From: Picochlorum sp. 'celeri'
Taxonomy: Eukaryota; Chlorophyta; Trebouxiophyceae
Assembly (NCBI GenBank): GCA_010909725.1
Contig: JAACMV010000023.1
Span: forward strand, 1,178,001-1,242,000
Direction of reading: 5' to 3'
DNA: 64,000 nucleotides
Below, in pieces: positions 52,031-62,767 of this stretch (positions are counted from its first letter, which is position 1; each line of letters begins with the position of its first letter). The notes under the pieces were generated by a model. That model had not been told where the DNA came from. It was given only the letters and a program-made list of their open reading frames with translations, and searched no databases. A program made the position numbers and the translations under genes.

Positions 52031-55000
52031 ATTAGCATCCCTGTCAGACTCCTTGGCACTGCTTCTCATGGTCGTGTTTGTAGAAACAGCGCTTGATCCT
52101 CTTCTTTCAGTTATTTTGGAGCCATATAAAGGCTGTGGGCGCTTCCGACCGTCAGCAATATTTAAACAAACAGAGCAAGGATGAAAGACATTCGAATACG
52201 TTTGCAGCTGTTCTCTTGTAGCCTGTTGGACATGATTTTCCTCTAGTCCACAATGTGAGCACAATTTCAAGTTTCTCTTTTGATGCAAACGATTTCCAAA
52301 AAAGTAAGTACTTTCCATTGGAGTGCTGCATGTCAGTCCATCCCTGAGATAGAAGGTGAAGACTTGTGTGTCGTGCCTGCTGTTGCCTGCTGCAGAATCT
52401 TCCTCACACGTCATATCCACAATATTGTTCGATCCAACATTGGTTTCGTTCGTGATCGACGTATTGTTAACCTCTGAACCACACACATACATGTCCAATT
52501 CGTCCAATATCTTGATGTACGCTTTTTCAGCCTTTGTTGGGGACTGTTGGGCATTTTCCACATATATAACTCTCCTCTTTAAGCCGCTGCTACAACGCAA
52601 GAACGACCGTGCCCTGCTGGCAGTATATATACTGTGCTTTCCTTTCCGATCGGGCTTCGAATCTCTGAGGCTGGGCTGTTCCATGTGGTTGGGGTGTGTC
52701 CCATACAACTCATCAAATGATTTGTAGTGTAGCTCCTTTGGCCCTGCTTGTTTCTTCAATGGCAAAGGAACCCAGTTTAAGTCTTCAAATGATTCGAAAT
52801 CCATTCTCGGTGGCTTGATGATGCAACCTGTGCAAAATCTACAATCACAAACCTGCCTTTTTTCCTGATTTGGAGGACATACGGGGATTGATGCACATGG
52901 TTTGTGAGGAACTCCTTTTAGGGCACTTCCGTTTTTGAGAAACTCCGTAAAATCCATGGAATTTCCACTGGAGCATTGCTCTTGGAATGCCTGTGGAAAT
53001 TCGTCCAACTCCAGAAGATAGATATGAATGCTGATATATCATTCCAATCTGCAGCTTGGTATAATTCAATGTCCTTCTCTTTCCATTGAAGCCTCTGCAT
53101 TCTTCCACCTATCACATCAATGGTTTTCTTCAAGCTTTTATGAAGCATCTCTTGAAATGCTTCTGTTCCACCCTGATATTGCTTTGCTTTCTGGCGAACA
53201 GCACTCATTGAATTGCATCCTTTCAAGTGGTCTTCCAAATCAGGAAGATATTCCCTGCAAAGAGAAACATTCTGCAATGCCAGATTCAGCAGTGACATTA
53301 CTCTTTCTACGGGATTACGAAAAGATAAATGTGGAACGGTTCGAGCGACAACCAGCATATCCAGGTCATGTTTTAGAAACAATGATATGTGTGATGCAAT
53401 CACTGTTGCCTTTTCAGGTTCCATATCTGGGCCCCCGTCCGTCAAAGCATTAAAATAGGGGACTGTTTATCGTTTTAGATACCTTGAAAGTTCTTCAACA
53501 TGTCTCCAGGGGCACGATCTTTGAAAGATTGCAATCTTTTAAACCGACTGTTACTTGCCCTTTGTACCAATCACCATTGACTTTCTCAGGAATGTCATGG
53601 GCCAAGTAAACAGATGGAACAATGCAAGTTCCATCATAATCGTGATCTAACGCAAGCATTTCAACACCAGCAGGTGCTAAACTGGGGTTTATTTCCTCAC
53701 TCCACTTTTGTAGATATACTCCAGGGGGAACCAACCATCACTCTTGCTTTATCATCAGCACAGAAGAAAGAGCAGTGATCTCTGTATCTCACAGCAAATG
53801 ATCTCAAATATTTAATGATGGCGTTTCCATAATGCGCATCAATATGGTCTATATGGAGCATTCTTCGTTGTACTTTCATTGAACATTGAAACGACCTTGA
53901 AACGACAAGATGTGAGGTGATTACTGGCGCTTGGCATGAACTGCAGATACAGAGTTGAGGTAGATGGAACGAGGTCCTGGTCATACCTTTCTTCCAATTC
54001 TTTCTTCATACGATTCTTTACTGTTTCATGCAGTCTCGAATGGATATAACGCTAGAAAGATAGCCCATTTCGGCTTCACCGTGCCTTCTTGCATGTGCTG
54101 CATCTGCAGCCTCATTCAAGAAATCATTTGTTATTCTCCAAAACTCAGGCAAATGCTATTTCTTCTCGGCGGCCCATTCATTTTCCTTGCATTCTCTAGT
54201 ATTGATAAATCTGCAGACTCATTTGCAAGTTCTATTAAATCTTTCTGATGCCTGGAAGTTTCATTTTCTGGTGCGTGTTGGTCACCAAGGAACTCTGAGC
54301 AGAAGGTCCTCACCAATGGAACATCAGGGAATAAAGTGTTTGCTTGTCTATCAAACGCCTTTTGAATCCACGTTTGAACATAACACGAACTTGACCTCCG
54401 GCACTGCTCGATTGCATCATTTACTTTTTGATCATGTTCCTTGTCATTACTATCCACTCTGAAGATCCAAACCTCATCTTGAATGCTTCCACCATGCTTC
54501 ACATGCGCAAGCAAGGAATTATATTGAATTTTAATATTCTTTCGAAAGTTGCAGTAAGAATTCCTGCTCGCATACTCAGGAGTGAAGTCAATCAGCGGCA
54601 GTGGCTTGTATAGGGGTGTTTGTCCTAGTGCATGGTTCAGCTTCTTGTATTTTGATGGTGGAGGCAGGAAGTGTGATCGCACAGAACATATTTTTATCTC
54701 TTCATTTCCCAGTGAATTTGCATTCCAATCTTCCCAAGAAGCCTTCCACAGTTCTTTGACGCGCTTCGTCGACTTTCTTTGAGCCCTTTCAATGCAGTCT
54801 TCAGTCTGGCACCCAATGGACTCTAGAAGTCCATGCAGAAATTCAAACATCTGAACACTCCCTTTAGTGAAGCAGACGCTATCTAGTATAGCAGTCAATT
54901 TCACATGAAGCTCATTCAATGTGGACTGATCTAAAGGTACACGTTTCTTCTTTCCTCCCTGTGCACTGGTGTCATGAAACGAAAACCCAAGAAACCTGTC

Positions 55001-55755
55001 CAAGTCAACTGGGGGCTTTTTCTTCCACCCATTCCTGCCAATTTCCACAATGTTGATTTTCCATAAAATTTCTACTATTGAGTCAAAAGATTTTTCTCGA
55101 TCCTCGATGCGTAGATGACTCACGTATCTGATATTGTTCTCTAGACAGTAGTCCAACAAGGCATTCCAAAGCTTGCATTTACCATTGCTTTCCTTTTTGG
55201 GCTGAGGTAGCCTGTATCGCTCATATTTGTGCATATTGTCATAGTTTTTCTTTTGATTGGACATTAGTAATTGATTTACGTTCACGGGATCACTGAGTGG
55301 GATGATTTGGTTGACTTCCCTCTCTTGTAAAGAAGAGATTGTACAGTTTTCTAGCTTGACTAGAACCTCAACTTAAACTGTCGTGCTATTATTGAAACCA
55401 ACAAGGGTTTCTATTTTCAACTCAAGGGACTCTGTAGAACCAAGATGAGCACTTGTTCCTGCTGCACACTTCATCCGAACCTGCAAAATACGCAACATGA
55501 ACGAGTCACTGGAGTGTTGACCCAACAAACCGTGCGACCATCCACCCGTACCTCGTCGATGACGCATCCTTCTGCTGTCAAATAATGCTGTATCTTTTTG
55601 TTTTTATCGTTCACTTTGTCATCCTGCTTGAAAATGACATCTTGTATGGTCTCGTTCTTGGAGACGTTGCTGATCAAGGTGGTCCAGGAGAACTTCCCAC
55701 CTGAACAGTCCCTTAATGAGATCGAAAGCCACACGATTATATTACTTTCACTCAT
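52028..55755 (-). pseudogene. DDE transposase, multiply frameshifted
   Basis: Reading 55755 to 52028. A first exon (MSESNIIVWLSISLRDCSGG) splices at GTACGG...TTGCAG (~55552 to ~55484) into VRMKCAAGTSAHLGSTESLE. After a single in-frame TAA (55373-55375) the same frame continues (EVLVKLENCTISSLQ, then a 384-codon open stretch to 54131). Later conserved blocks lie in shifting frames: EFWRITNDFLNEAADAAHAR, RMLHIDHIDAHYGNAIIKYL, CSFFCADDKARVMVG, EMLALDHDYDGTCIVPSVYL, MTDGGPD and RNPVERVMSLLNLALQ. ADDK, TDGGPD and NPVER are the probable catalytic D, D and E. A zinc-like CSHCGLEEN...CSVC pair lies near the end. The final AN-stop codons come from the LINE tail, so the true C-terminus is lost. Confidence 0.72.
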
Positions 55756-56040
55756 TATTACTAAATATATGAATGAAGGGAACTATTCCCACTCCTGAGA
55801 AATGAGAAATCCATCAACCGATCAAATTTAAACTTTGCCGACTGGCCCATCGACCAGAGGCTCACTCTTGGGGCGAGAGCGATGCATCATGTTCACCATT
55901 TGGGTCGAAAGTGGTGCCAATCGATTCCTTTTGAAGAGATCTATCTCATAGAGACATCAAAAGTTGTAAATTCTTTGTCGTTAGTGACTTACAGCCATTT
56001 CTATTTTTTTGGTCCATCTCGTCTGAAGTCCGTTCGGTCA

Positions 56041-56075
56041 ATAGACGGGAACCAAGGAATCAAGTAAAAGCGGCC
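56041..56075 (-). repeat. Right terminal inverted repeat of the DDE transposon
   Basis: Inverse of 50639-50673 with one mismatch, followed by TAA. Confidence 0.85.
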
Positions 56076-56249
56076 TAATTTAAAATTAGTCCTCTCGTGA
56101 GAGGAATCATGATTGCAACCATGGCTCTCGCTAGGATCTCATGTCAGCTGTCCGACATGGGATGTCCCAATTGCACGTGCGGGTGGTAGGACGGGTAGCT
56201 TCATCACAATTCTTATTTCTTTTCACGGAGCCATGCGTTGTGATGGACC

Positions 56250-56335
56250 CCCTCGGATCTCCCACGGGTCCATCCTAGAGATCTAGAGCATCTCCTGTCA
56301 TCTGAACGTATCCATAAAGATCACCATATACCTAT
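56250..56335 (+). repeat. Dispersed repeat R2, copy 1
   Basis: The block GATGGACCCCCTC...AAGATCACCATATA recurs in the same orientation at 62020-62105 with few changes (for example ATCCATAAAG vs ATCCTTGAAG). No ORF. Possibly a fragment of one of the local transposons. Confidence 0.65.
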
Positions 56336-56935
56336 TGGGTAGCCCACCACATATATTTCATGAGAGAGGCGACCTGTACCCCATTGTGGTGGACAGAACC
56401 ACAGGGGATGACTCTATACTTCAAATCTTTTCTACCCCAGCGTCTGGATCCTAATGATTTGTCAAATCTTCTTGGCAGGCGGGAAAGCGTCACCAAATTC
56501 AACCTGACCAAGAGGAAATTGGAGGTAAATGTACACTAGAGGGCTGGCGACTGTGCACACGAAGACGCCGAGACAGAACTCTTGTCACGCTTCAAAGCGT
56601 CCACGTTCCACAAATGTGCTCGTAGTGCGTGCTTCTATCACCGCTCCAACGGGGGCAGATTGGTAGAGAAGCTGAAGATACAGGTAGAAAAGCTCCAGGA
56701 CCCAAAGAAAGAGGAGATATTGAGGCAGCTGGATGGGATACAATGGGTTGCCGACGAATGCAGGCGTATTGTTATCCATGACGTCTCCATCGTGTAGAAG
56801 GGGTCCGTGCAGCCTTCCACTCTCACAGGGTGAGACCCCTCAATGTACCATGCCTGCTGCCCATGCCACAGCTTCCTCTACGTGCCCACGAGCTGTGTCA
56901 GCGTTCGTTTGGGATTATGCAATTCTTTCAAGCTT

Positions 56936-58165
56936 TTAGAGTTCATCGCACTGACTCTCCAACGACTGCGCACCCAACAGCAGGGCAGAGTTATAGGCAT
57001 CATACATCATCTGCAGCTCCACCACCATCGTGGAAGACACCCTCCAGAGACCATCATGCACCCCAGTGTAGGGAACAGTGCATTCAGGCTTCCTATTTGG
57101 GTACACCCATCGATACACGGGCCTTTCGTGGATGCAGCCATATCTTGAAGGATTCAAAAATATTCGAACAGATTGATAGTCCAGTTGGAGGCCCGTGACC
57201 TCATCGTACTCCTGCTGGCAATGGCAGAGGTTCCTGGGCTTTGGTGGCCTCAGACCTGTGAGGGCAGGAAAATGCCTGCCACCTGGCTTGGGATGCGTCC
57301 ACGCCGCGAGTCCGGCGTGATGAATCCTTTGTATAGACTCCCTAATATCTTCACGCAGCGGCGTGGTAATCTGCGCCTCCTCAGGCTGAGTTTCCAGGTA
57401 CCAGTCCAATGTGCCTGGAGGTGGGGATGGAACAAGGTCAGGCTCTGCCATGCCCTGGTTCTCCAAGAGCGCGACAGCGCTCTCTTGGTCCACTCCGCTC
57501 ATCATACGCACATGTCTACATCTGCGACAGTCTCGACACAGGCTGCATCGCCAGCCTACTGTGTCTAGCTTGACAAAGGCATTGTCATGGTAGTACCCCA
57601 CACATTCTTTGTTCTTCAACTGGATTTGAATCACATCGCACGCTCTCCCAAACCTACACTTTTTGAAGGTCTCTAGGTGCTTGGAAATATATTGTACATG
57701 CACACAGTCACCGTTCTCTCGCGTGTCAGCGGTAAAAGTGTCACAGGTGCATTCCAGGTCCACCCCCCTGCTGTCTGGGCAAGTAACCGTGACTAGCAGC
57801 CCGTGATGCAAGGTCTCCCCAAGCCTACCGTATGCTCTGGAGTCCACACATGCCCAAGATAGTGAATGACAGCCGAGTGCACGCTCGTGCCTGCACAAGG
57901 GCTGCACAGGAACAACCAGAGGATTCCTCAACTGGTCTTCATACCAATCCAGAGATCCTGGCCTCAACAAAGGCTCCCCATCCCACGTCTTCAATCGTTT
58001 CCTCGAATATTTAGGCGCTCGTCGATTCTCAGGGGCTTTGCGTCGCTTGATCTGCGGGGAAACGGGTCCTGGCAAGCTGCTCATGGCCCTGAACTTCATC
58101 CCCATGCAGTGGTGGTGGAAGAAATCATCCAGCCTGTCGAGCTCTATGCTTCCACGTGAAGCCAT
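56936..58165 (-). CDS. Transposon-associated protein with CXCX(n)CXH (SWIM-like) cluster
   Basis: A 409-aa uninterrupted ORF starting MASRGSIELDRLDDFFHHHC. Two paired repeats begin PGSLDWYEDQ and PGTLDWYLETQ. A SWIM-like cluster VDLECTCDTFTADTRENGDC then VHVQYISKHL gives C-X-C...C-X-H. A second Cys/His group is WRCSLCRDCRRCRHVRMM. A third is NLCHCQQEYDEVTG. The ORF ends SLESQCDEL, exactly the point where the deleted copy at 46610 resumes, so the stop here may be premature relative to the family. Probably a fragment of a transposase-associated protein. Unlikely to be a host gene. Confidence 0.45.
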   Translation of the reverse strand: MASRGSIELDRLDDFFHHHCMGMKFRAMSSLPGPVSPQIKRRKAPENRRAPKYSRKRLKTWDGEPLLRPGSLDWYEDQLRNPLVVPVQPLCRHERALGCHSLSWACVDSRAYGRLGETLHHGLLVTVTCPDSRGVDLECTCDTFTADTRENGDCVHVQYISKHLETFKKCRFGRACDVIQIQLKNKECVGYYHDNAFVKLDTVGWRCSLCRDCRRCRHVRMMSGVDQESAVALLENQGMAEPDLVPSPPPGTLDWYLETQPEEAQITTPLREDIRESIQRIHHAGLAAWTHPKPGGRHFPALTGLRPPKPRNLCHCQQEYDEVTGLQLDYQSVRIFLNPSRYGCIHERPVYRWVYPNRKPECTVPYTGVHDGLWRVSSTMVVELQMMYDAYNSALLLGAQSLESQCDEL

Positions 58166-58908
58166 ACTTTCCGGACACTGAGATGTATAAAGGAGACTCT
58201 GTTAGTCCCCTCACTCGCTCCATCCTCCTCTGTATACACGTCTTCTTGTTGTTCCATCCGGCCTTGACCACAGCAGCATTAGGACTGCACCCCTGGAACA
58301 ATAGCAGGCGAACCAACCTCGCATTCAGCACGCAGGTGCTCATACCAGATACCTTGTTGCATTAAGACCTGAACGATTCAGTCAACATGGGCCAGAAGTC
58401 ACTGTTTTCAGAGGCATGAATGTTGCCAGTCCTCACCATATGCAGGGACAAGTCAGGCCCAATCCACGCCATGAACGCCGATGTGGCTCCAAAACTACCC
58501 ACCAAATCGCCTATATGATCACATATAGCGAGCATGTCGCTCTGAATAGCCTCCAATTCGCTGCACAGAGACAAAAACATGGTGCAAAAGTCAGCGCAGG
58601 TTGAAACACAACATCGAGATCCGCCTCTACAGGGCATGATTCGGGCTGTACTCCGACAGAATGCCGCTGAAATTTGAATTTAATTCCATTCAATACGGGG
58701 GAGAACCACCATACGCACCTCTGGCAACGTTTTCGGCCCCTCTCAAACTCAACCATCTCGGGAAATGTGCCAAGGTTGACTCGGCCACGGGTTGACAGAC
58801 CCATGCCTGCCGCCAAAATGACTTATTAAAATATAATATATGATTTGGAGTTGCCGGAGTGAAGGTTTGGGGTGCATTCAATCTTTTTTGACTTGGCCGG
58901 ATTTGGTC
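56936..58908 (-). mobile_element. Transposon with SWIM-like zinc-cluster protein (KDZ/Zisupton-like candidate)
   Basis: A region on the minus strand shared in part with 46330-46660. From 58637 it reads LCSELEAIQSDMLAICDHIG and GATSAFMAWIGPDLSL, then a long ORF at 58165-56936. Protein-coding content with two zinc clusters and partial dispersed copies indicates a mobile element. Termini were not identified. Zisupton and KDZ elements combine SWIM/Cys-rich domains with a DDE core. I could not find the DDE part here, so the class is tentative. Confidence 0.5.
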
Positions 58909-59044
58909 CCCTTCAAAGGGGGCCGTCCCTACGGTCATCACGGCCGGCCTGTGTCTCTTACTTCGCATCACCATCGGGCATGCAAGAATGGATAACAAAC
59001 AGCATAATTGTTGATACTCGTGTTACGTATCCTCTGCTGCAAAA

Positions 59045-59959
59045 ATGCTTTTGACCTTGGAAGTCGTCTCAATATCCGCTTACTCAGCGAGTTTGTTCCT
59101 TCAGGACCAAATCTTACAAGAAAGTTCGCATCTTGCAGATGCTCTGATTGTTGTAACTCTCTTTACGACAATACTATTACATCTCAAGGGAATGGGAGCG
59201 CTTTCGAAATGTTTGATTCACAGCTGGGCTGTAGGGCTTCTATCAGTCGGTATGGTCACGTCTAGCACACTCACTTTGAAAGGTCAAGCAATGTCTGGAA
59301 TGGCCACGCGAATGGTTATAAAGAGCTCAAAGTCAGTTCCTACAGTTTTGATCGACTCATTATATCAGAAATGCTTACCGAATCGATTCACATCATCAGG
59401 CTGCGTCTTGATATTCCTTGGTAGCCTTTGTTTTCATCACGAATTGTTAAAAAATGGTATCAGCAGATATACTTACAGTCAAGGATTGCTCTTTTTGATT
59501 TTATCCACCATCATAGATTCAGGACTATCCATATTAGAGAAAGAGTCGTTTTTTAAAGAAGGAAGAGTTTGTCTGAACAGTGATGAGCTAGCCTGCATTT
59601 CTGCCTTGTGGGGTCTTGGCATCATTTTGATATATCATCTTGCTTTTGGGGTTAGATGGAGTTTTTCCTTTCTTTCTTTCAAACTGAGCCATCACAAACT
59701 GTCTGTAAGGGTAGGTGCACGGGGGTTCTCATTGGGTCGCCTGATTTTATTTGGGTTTTCATCCGCCATTGCTTATTCTACAACATTTAGATTGATCCAA
59801 CGTTCCGGAGCAATCTATACAGATTCATTCAAAGTTGTGAGAAAAATTATTCTTCTAAGTCTACCTGCGTTGATCAGTCGAGATTTAGACAGGATTCAGA
59901 TACTCTCAATCTGTATCAATGCAGTTGGGTTGAGCATGGTGAACACGGGAGCAAAGTGA
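59045..59959 (+). CDS. Nucleotide-sugar-transporter-like membrane protein (SLC35/UAA type)
   Basis: Intronless, 304 aa, with about eight to ten hydrophobic segments from the start (EVVSISAYSASLFLQDQILQ, DALIVVTLFTTILLHL, LLSVGMVTSSTLTL). The segment MATRMVIKSSKSVPTVLIDS is the best clue: in SLC35B/UAA transporters a lumenal helix reads ...FKSSKVIPVML. LFLILSTIIDSGLSILEKES resembles the later LLSL.DG.TG..Q motif. Such proteins exchange nucleotide sugars or PAPS for nucleotides in the Golgi or ER membrane. The specific substrate is unknown. The gene is divergent enough that I give only a superfamily call. Flanked by transposon DNA on the left. Confidence 0.55.
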   Translation: MLLTLEVVSISAYSASLFLQDQILQESSHLADALIVVTLFTTILLHLKGMGALSKCLIHSWAVGLLSVGMVTSSTLTLKGQAMSGMATRMVIKSSKSVPTVLIDSLYQKCLPNRFTSSGCVLIFLGSLCFHHELLKNGISRYTYSQGLLFLILSTIIDSGLSILEKESFFKEGRVCLNSDELACISALWGLGIILIYHLAFGVRWSFSFLSFKLSHHKLSVRVGARGFSLGRLILFGFSSAIAYSTTFRLIQRSGAIYTDSFKVVRKIILLSLPALISRDLDRIQILSICINAVGLSMVNTGAK

Positions 59960-60175
59960 TAGGGCAAAATGTTTACTACTTGCCTAGAAGAAACTTACAT
60001 GCTGGGGAAAAATATATAGAGAATTCAAAATACATTCTTTGAATTTGATGTGTAATACATTGGAATGATTTGTCATCATGAGTGAGGCAACAAAAGGTGC
60101 AAGCACAAAATGCATTCTGAAGCCACACTATTGGTCCTAAAAGGAAGGATGGAACTACCACACCAGTCACATTGC

Positions 60176-61378
60176 TCAGAATGGATCTCTGTCCATCTCT
60201 ATTAGAGACGAAATTCTATTTTCATATGAATATGAAAGAAGATTTGTGATTAACCTTTCCACGCTTTCATCTTTGAGTGTTCTTTTGAGATGATCCAGAG
60301 GAGTACTGCTCTGTGGAATTCCATCGTCTTTTAGAAAGAGAGGCAGATTGTATTTTGTTCTATAAGCATAAAATGCATCTTTTCCCAGAAGAATCATTAC
60401 TTGATGCATTGTTGTCAGATCTGGTGAAAATGCATGTCCGTTACTCGAATTTTTATAGTCCATCAAGTGCATCACATGCAATGCAAGGGTGAGAATTGGA
60501 TCAAGACTCTTGACACGTGCACTACCATCTTTCCACATTTTGGACAGGACACTTTCTGTGTAATCCGGTACGATCGGTTTCAATATTTCTGAACCGATGA
60601 ATTTAACAGAATCTAGATCTATGATACATGTCTGTTGACTTTTTTGATCATACAAGATATTTGATGGCCCTAAGTCACGATGCCAAATGCCTCTATCTAT
60701 CATACATACTAGCGTGCGCGCTATACCAAATGATATTTTTTTTACTATACTAATAGATTTGTAGCTGTCGGTTTTGGCAGCGAAGGCTTTGAGCGATTGG
60801 CCAGGGCACTGTTGCCAAATTGGGATATCTGTATTGCCATAGCAAACAACATCCTGTAATTGCATGACCCCTGGGCAGCCATTTAATACTATTCCGGCAA
60901 ATAAAGATGTGAAATACCTTTTATGAGAAATAGAATCATGATAATTTACTTCTCCACTATTTCTTGACAGAGATTCCTGCAGGCTCGAGATGGCCATAGT
61001 TTTTGGCCTCTTGCAACCCAATCCATGTCGAATCTTGATAATCCCACTAGAGTTATTATCCTTACGCTTTACAAGCGCAGTCCAAGCCTCGCATCCTGAA
61101 GATAAAAATTTAGTCAACGAGTAACGAGAATTGAATTGTGGGCTTGAGCTATTGCAGGAGTCACGCTGGTACATTCCAAGAAGATTTTTCAACTCTCTGA
61201 TCGCCTTACTTTTTGTCAAATCTTCTGCTTCATTGGCAATATCCGCGTTTTTCTGCAGTATCCTGTTATACGATTCGTTTAATTTTGCAAAAATTATAAA
61301 CATAGTAATGATAGAAGCTGCAGTTGTGACCACTCGATGCAATAAAATATCCCGGCCCCTCAGCTTGGATAGACGCAT
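60176..61378 (-). CDS. Membrane-anchored protein-kinase-like protein
   Basis: Intronless, 400 aa. A short basic start (MRLSKLRGRDILLHR) precedes one hydrophobic segment (VVTTAASIITMFIIFA), so a type II membrane protein with a lumenal or extracellular C-part is likely. The kinase-like region shows an ATP-side Lys candidate in SSGIIKIRHGLG. A catalytic loop WHRDLGPSNILYD has the HRD and the conserved Asn. TCIIDLDSVKF replaces the DFG motif by DLD. There is no clear glycine-rich loop. The DLD variant is seen in secretory-pathway or divergent kinases. It may phosphorylate a glycan or protein in the Golgi, or be a pseudokinase. Confidence 0.6.
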   Translation of the reverse strand: MRLSKLRGRDILLHRVVTTAASIITMFIIFAKLNESYNRILQKNADIANEAEDLTKSKAIRELKNLLGMYQRDSCNSSSPQFNSRYSLTKFLSSGCEAWTALVKRKDNNSSGIIKIRHGLGCKRPKTMAISSLQESLSRNSGEVNYHDSISHKRYFTSLFAGIVLNGCPGVMQLQDVVCYGNTDIPIWQQCPGQSLKAFAAKTDSYKSISIVKKISFGIARTLVCMIDRGIWHRDLGPSNILYDQKSQQTCIIDLDSVKFIGSEILKPIVPDYTESVLSKMWKDGSARVKSLDPILTLALHVMHLMDYKNSSNGHAFSPDLTTMHQVMILLGKDAFYAYRTKYNLPLFLKDDGIPQSSTPLDHLKRTLKDESVERLITNLLSYSYENRISSLIEMDRDPF

Positions 61379-62014
61379 CTTTGTCTGGAAATAATTTGAT
61401 TCCAGGTATTTTACTCTTTTCTGGATTTTTTTTGTAAATCACATACGTCATACTCTATTTACATTCTCCAATCTTACATGCACGGCAGTGGTACGATGTG
61501 AGAAATCAGCAATCCTCTACAGGAATGGAGGGGTCCTACTCTGGGCGTTGGTGGACGGGTTGGTCTCATTAGAGATGGGGATGGTGATGATGGGACGTGT
61601 TTGATGTTGACAACTGGATTGACGATAAACGAATCCTTAGAGCATGTGTATCATATTTTTCGCTTGTGTAATTATTCCCAAATGAATATGTATCGTTGAC
61701 ACGGATATTATTTGGCATTGAAGTAGTCTGCATTAATGGATTTGTGGAAGTCGTCTACTTTATTTCATGGTTGCAGACTGCCCAGGGAGATATGTCTATG
61801 AGTCCGCTCCCAAAAGACTAATGGGGCTCTGAATGGGAACCGTCTGGTTGGCAGCAGCACAGTGACCATTTGTGGACTAGAGTAAAAAATGGCGTCCTAT
61901 CACTGGAAATGTTTGTTGACGATCATCTTATTGTATGTATGTATGATTTTGCATCAATGCCCCCTGACTAGGTCGCCTCTTGATCAAGCAGGATACCTGT
62001 GGCGGGGTACCCAT
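61379..62014. other. Spacer with R1-like fragment
   Basis: Bases ~61640-61690 (ATCATATTTTTCGCTTGTGT) resemble repeat R1 at 31704 and 34694. No gene was recognised. Confidence 0.45.
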
Positions 62015-62019
62015 GTGAT

Positions 62020-62105
62020 GGACCCCCTCAGATCTCCCATGGGTCCATCCTAGAGATGTAGAGCATCTCCTGTCATCTGAACGTATCCTTGAAGATCACC
62101 ATATA
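62020..62105 (+). repeat. Dispersed repeat R2, copy 2
   Basis: Same sequence as 56250-56335 with several substitutions. It ends a few bases before the second MITE. Confidence 0.65.
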
Positions 62106-62131
62106 ATATTCCACTTAAATCTATATTATTA

Positions 62132-62767
62132 GGGCGGAAAAACTCGATTGTGGGTTTTCTATTAGCCCTGCCCAATAGGATTTTCTCAAATTTGGACCTG
62201 AATTTGTTAAGTGATAATTTGAGCCAAATCCACCCTAAATGGACTTTAACCAACCCTTTCGATGCATTCAAACATTCAACACGCCGGCAAATGTCATTAG
62301 GTACCCGGGAAAAGCCTCAATAATGATAGTATACGGCAAAGCCTGGATCTGCATCTCAGCTTCAGAACTCTCACAGAGACAACCCGAAGTGGGTCCATCT
62401 CCAAGGATTTTCCGAGCATTAAACGCATTTGACGCCTTTTTGAGATATTGTATCGACGAATTGAGTTTGGGGCGAAGGAAACAGCAGAAATCACAATGAA
62501 TGCAAAGGGCATGGTCACAGGATGCTTGAATTTTGCACTGTGTCGACATCTCTCTCGTATCTGGCGTGAAATCGAATGCCAAATGCACATGTTATATATC
62601 TTGGGGTATCATGAGGATAATTAGGGATGATGCACCTCACAAATTCGCCAGGGCTTTGGAGCGCAAGGCTCGTACAGAGGACATGCCATGGACAGTTGAT
62701 CCAGGCAAGATTCCTCCAAACAGGATCAGCCAAGCGACCATGTTTATTATGGTTGTGCAATAGGATA
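62132..62767 (-). mobile_element. Second, truncated copy of the Harbinger-type MITE
   Basis: Inverse orientation to the copy at 34799. The preserved end starts GGGCGGAAAAACTCGATTGTG after TTA at 62129-62131, and the body aligns along ~630 bp. At 62767 the alignment breaks where the LINE tail begins. The missing ~150 bp include the other TIR and do not reappear after the LINE segment. The end TIR has several substitutions relative to the perfect TIRs at 34799, so this copy is older. Confidence 0.8.

Larger units (their letters stand above)
50639..56075 (-). mobile_element. 5.4-kb DDE DNA transposon with 35-bp TIRs and TAA duplications
   Basis: Ends 50639-50673 and 56041-56075 are inverted repeats with one mismatch, reading GRCCGCTTTTACTTG then ATTCCTTGGTTCCCGTCTAT inward. 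TAA flanks both ends (50636-50638, 56076-56078). Inside, the minus strand carries a broken transposase gene (52028-55755) and the left part is interrupted by a LINE 3' end (to ~52030). The transposase is of a DDE type that I have seen as uncharacterised proteins in invertebrates and algae, not an obvious named superfamily. TAA duplications recall Harbinger or IS3EU-like elements, but the protein does not look like Harbinger. Confidence 0.78.

Noticed and set aside
56582..56797. Plus-strand ORF with VEKLKIQVEKLQDPKKEEIL
   Set aside because: Looks coding-like but is short, lies between element fragments and matches no family I know. It may be part of a degraded element. Not listed as a gene.
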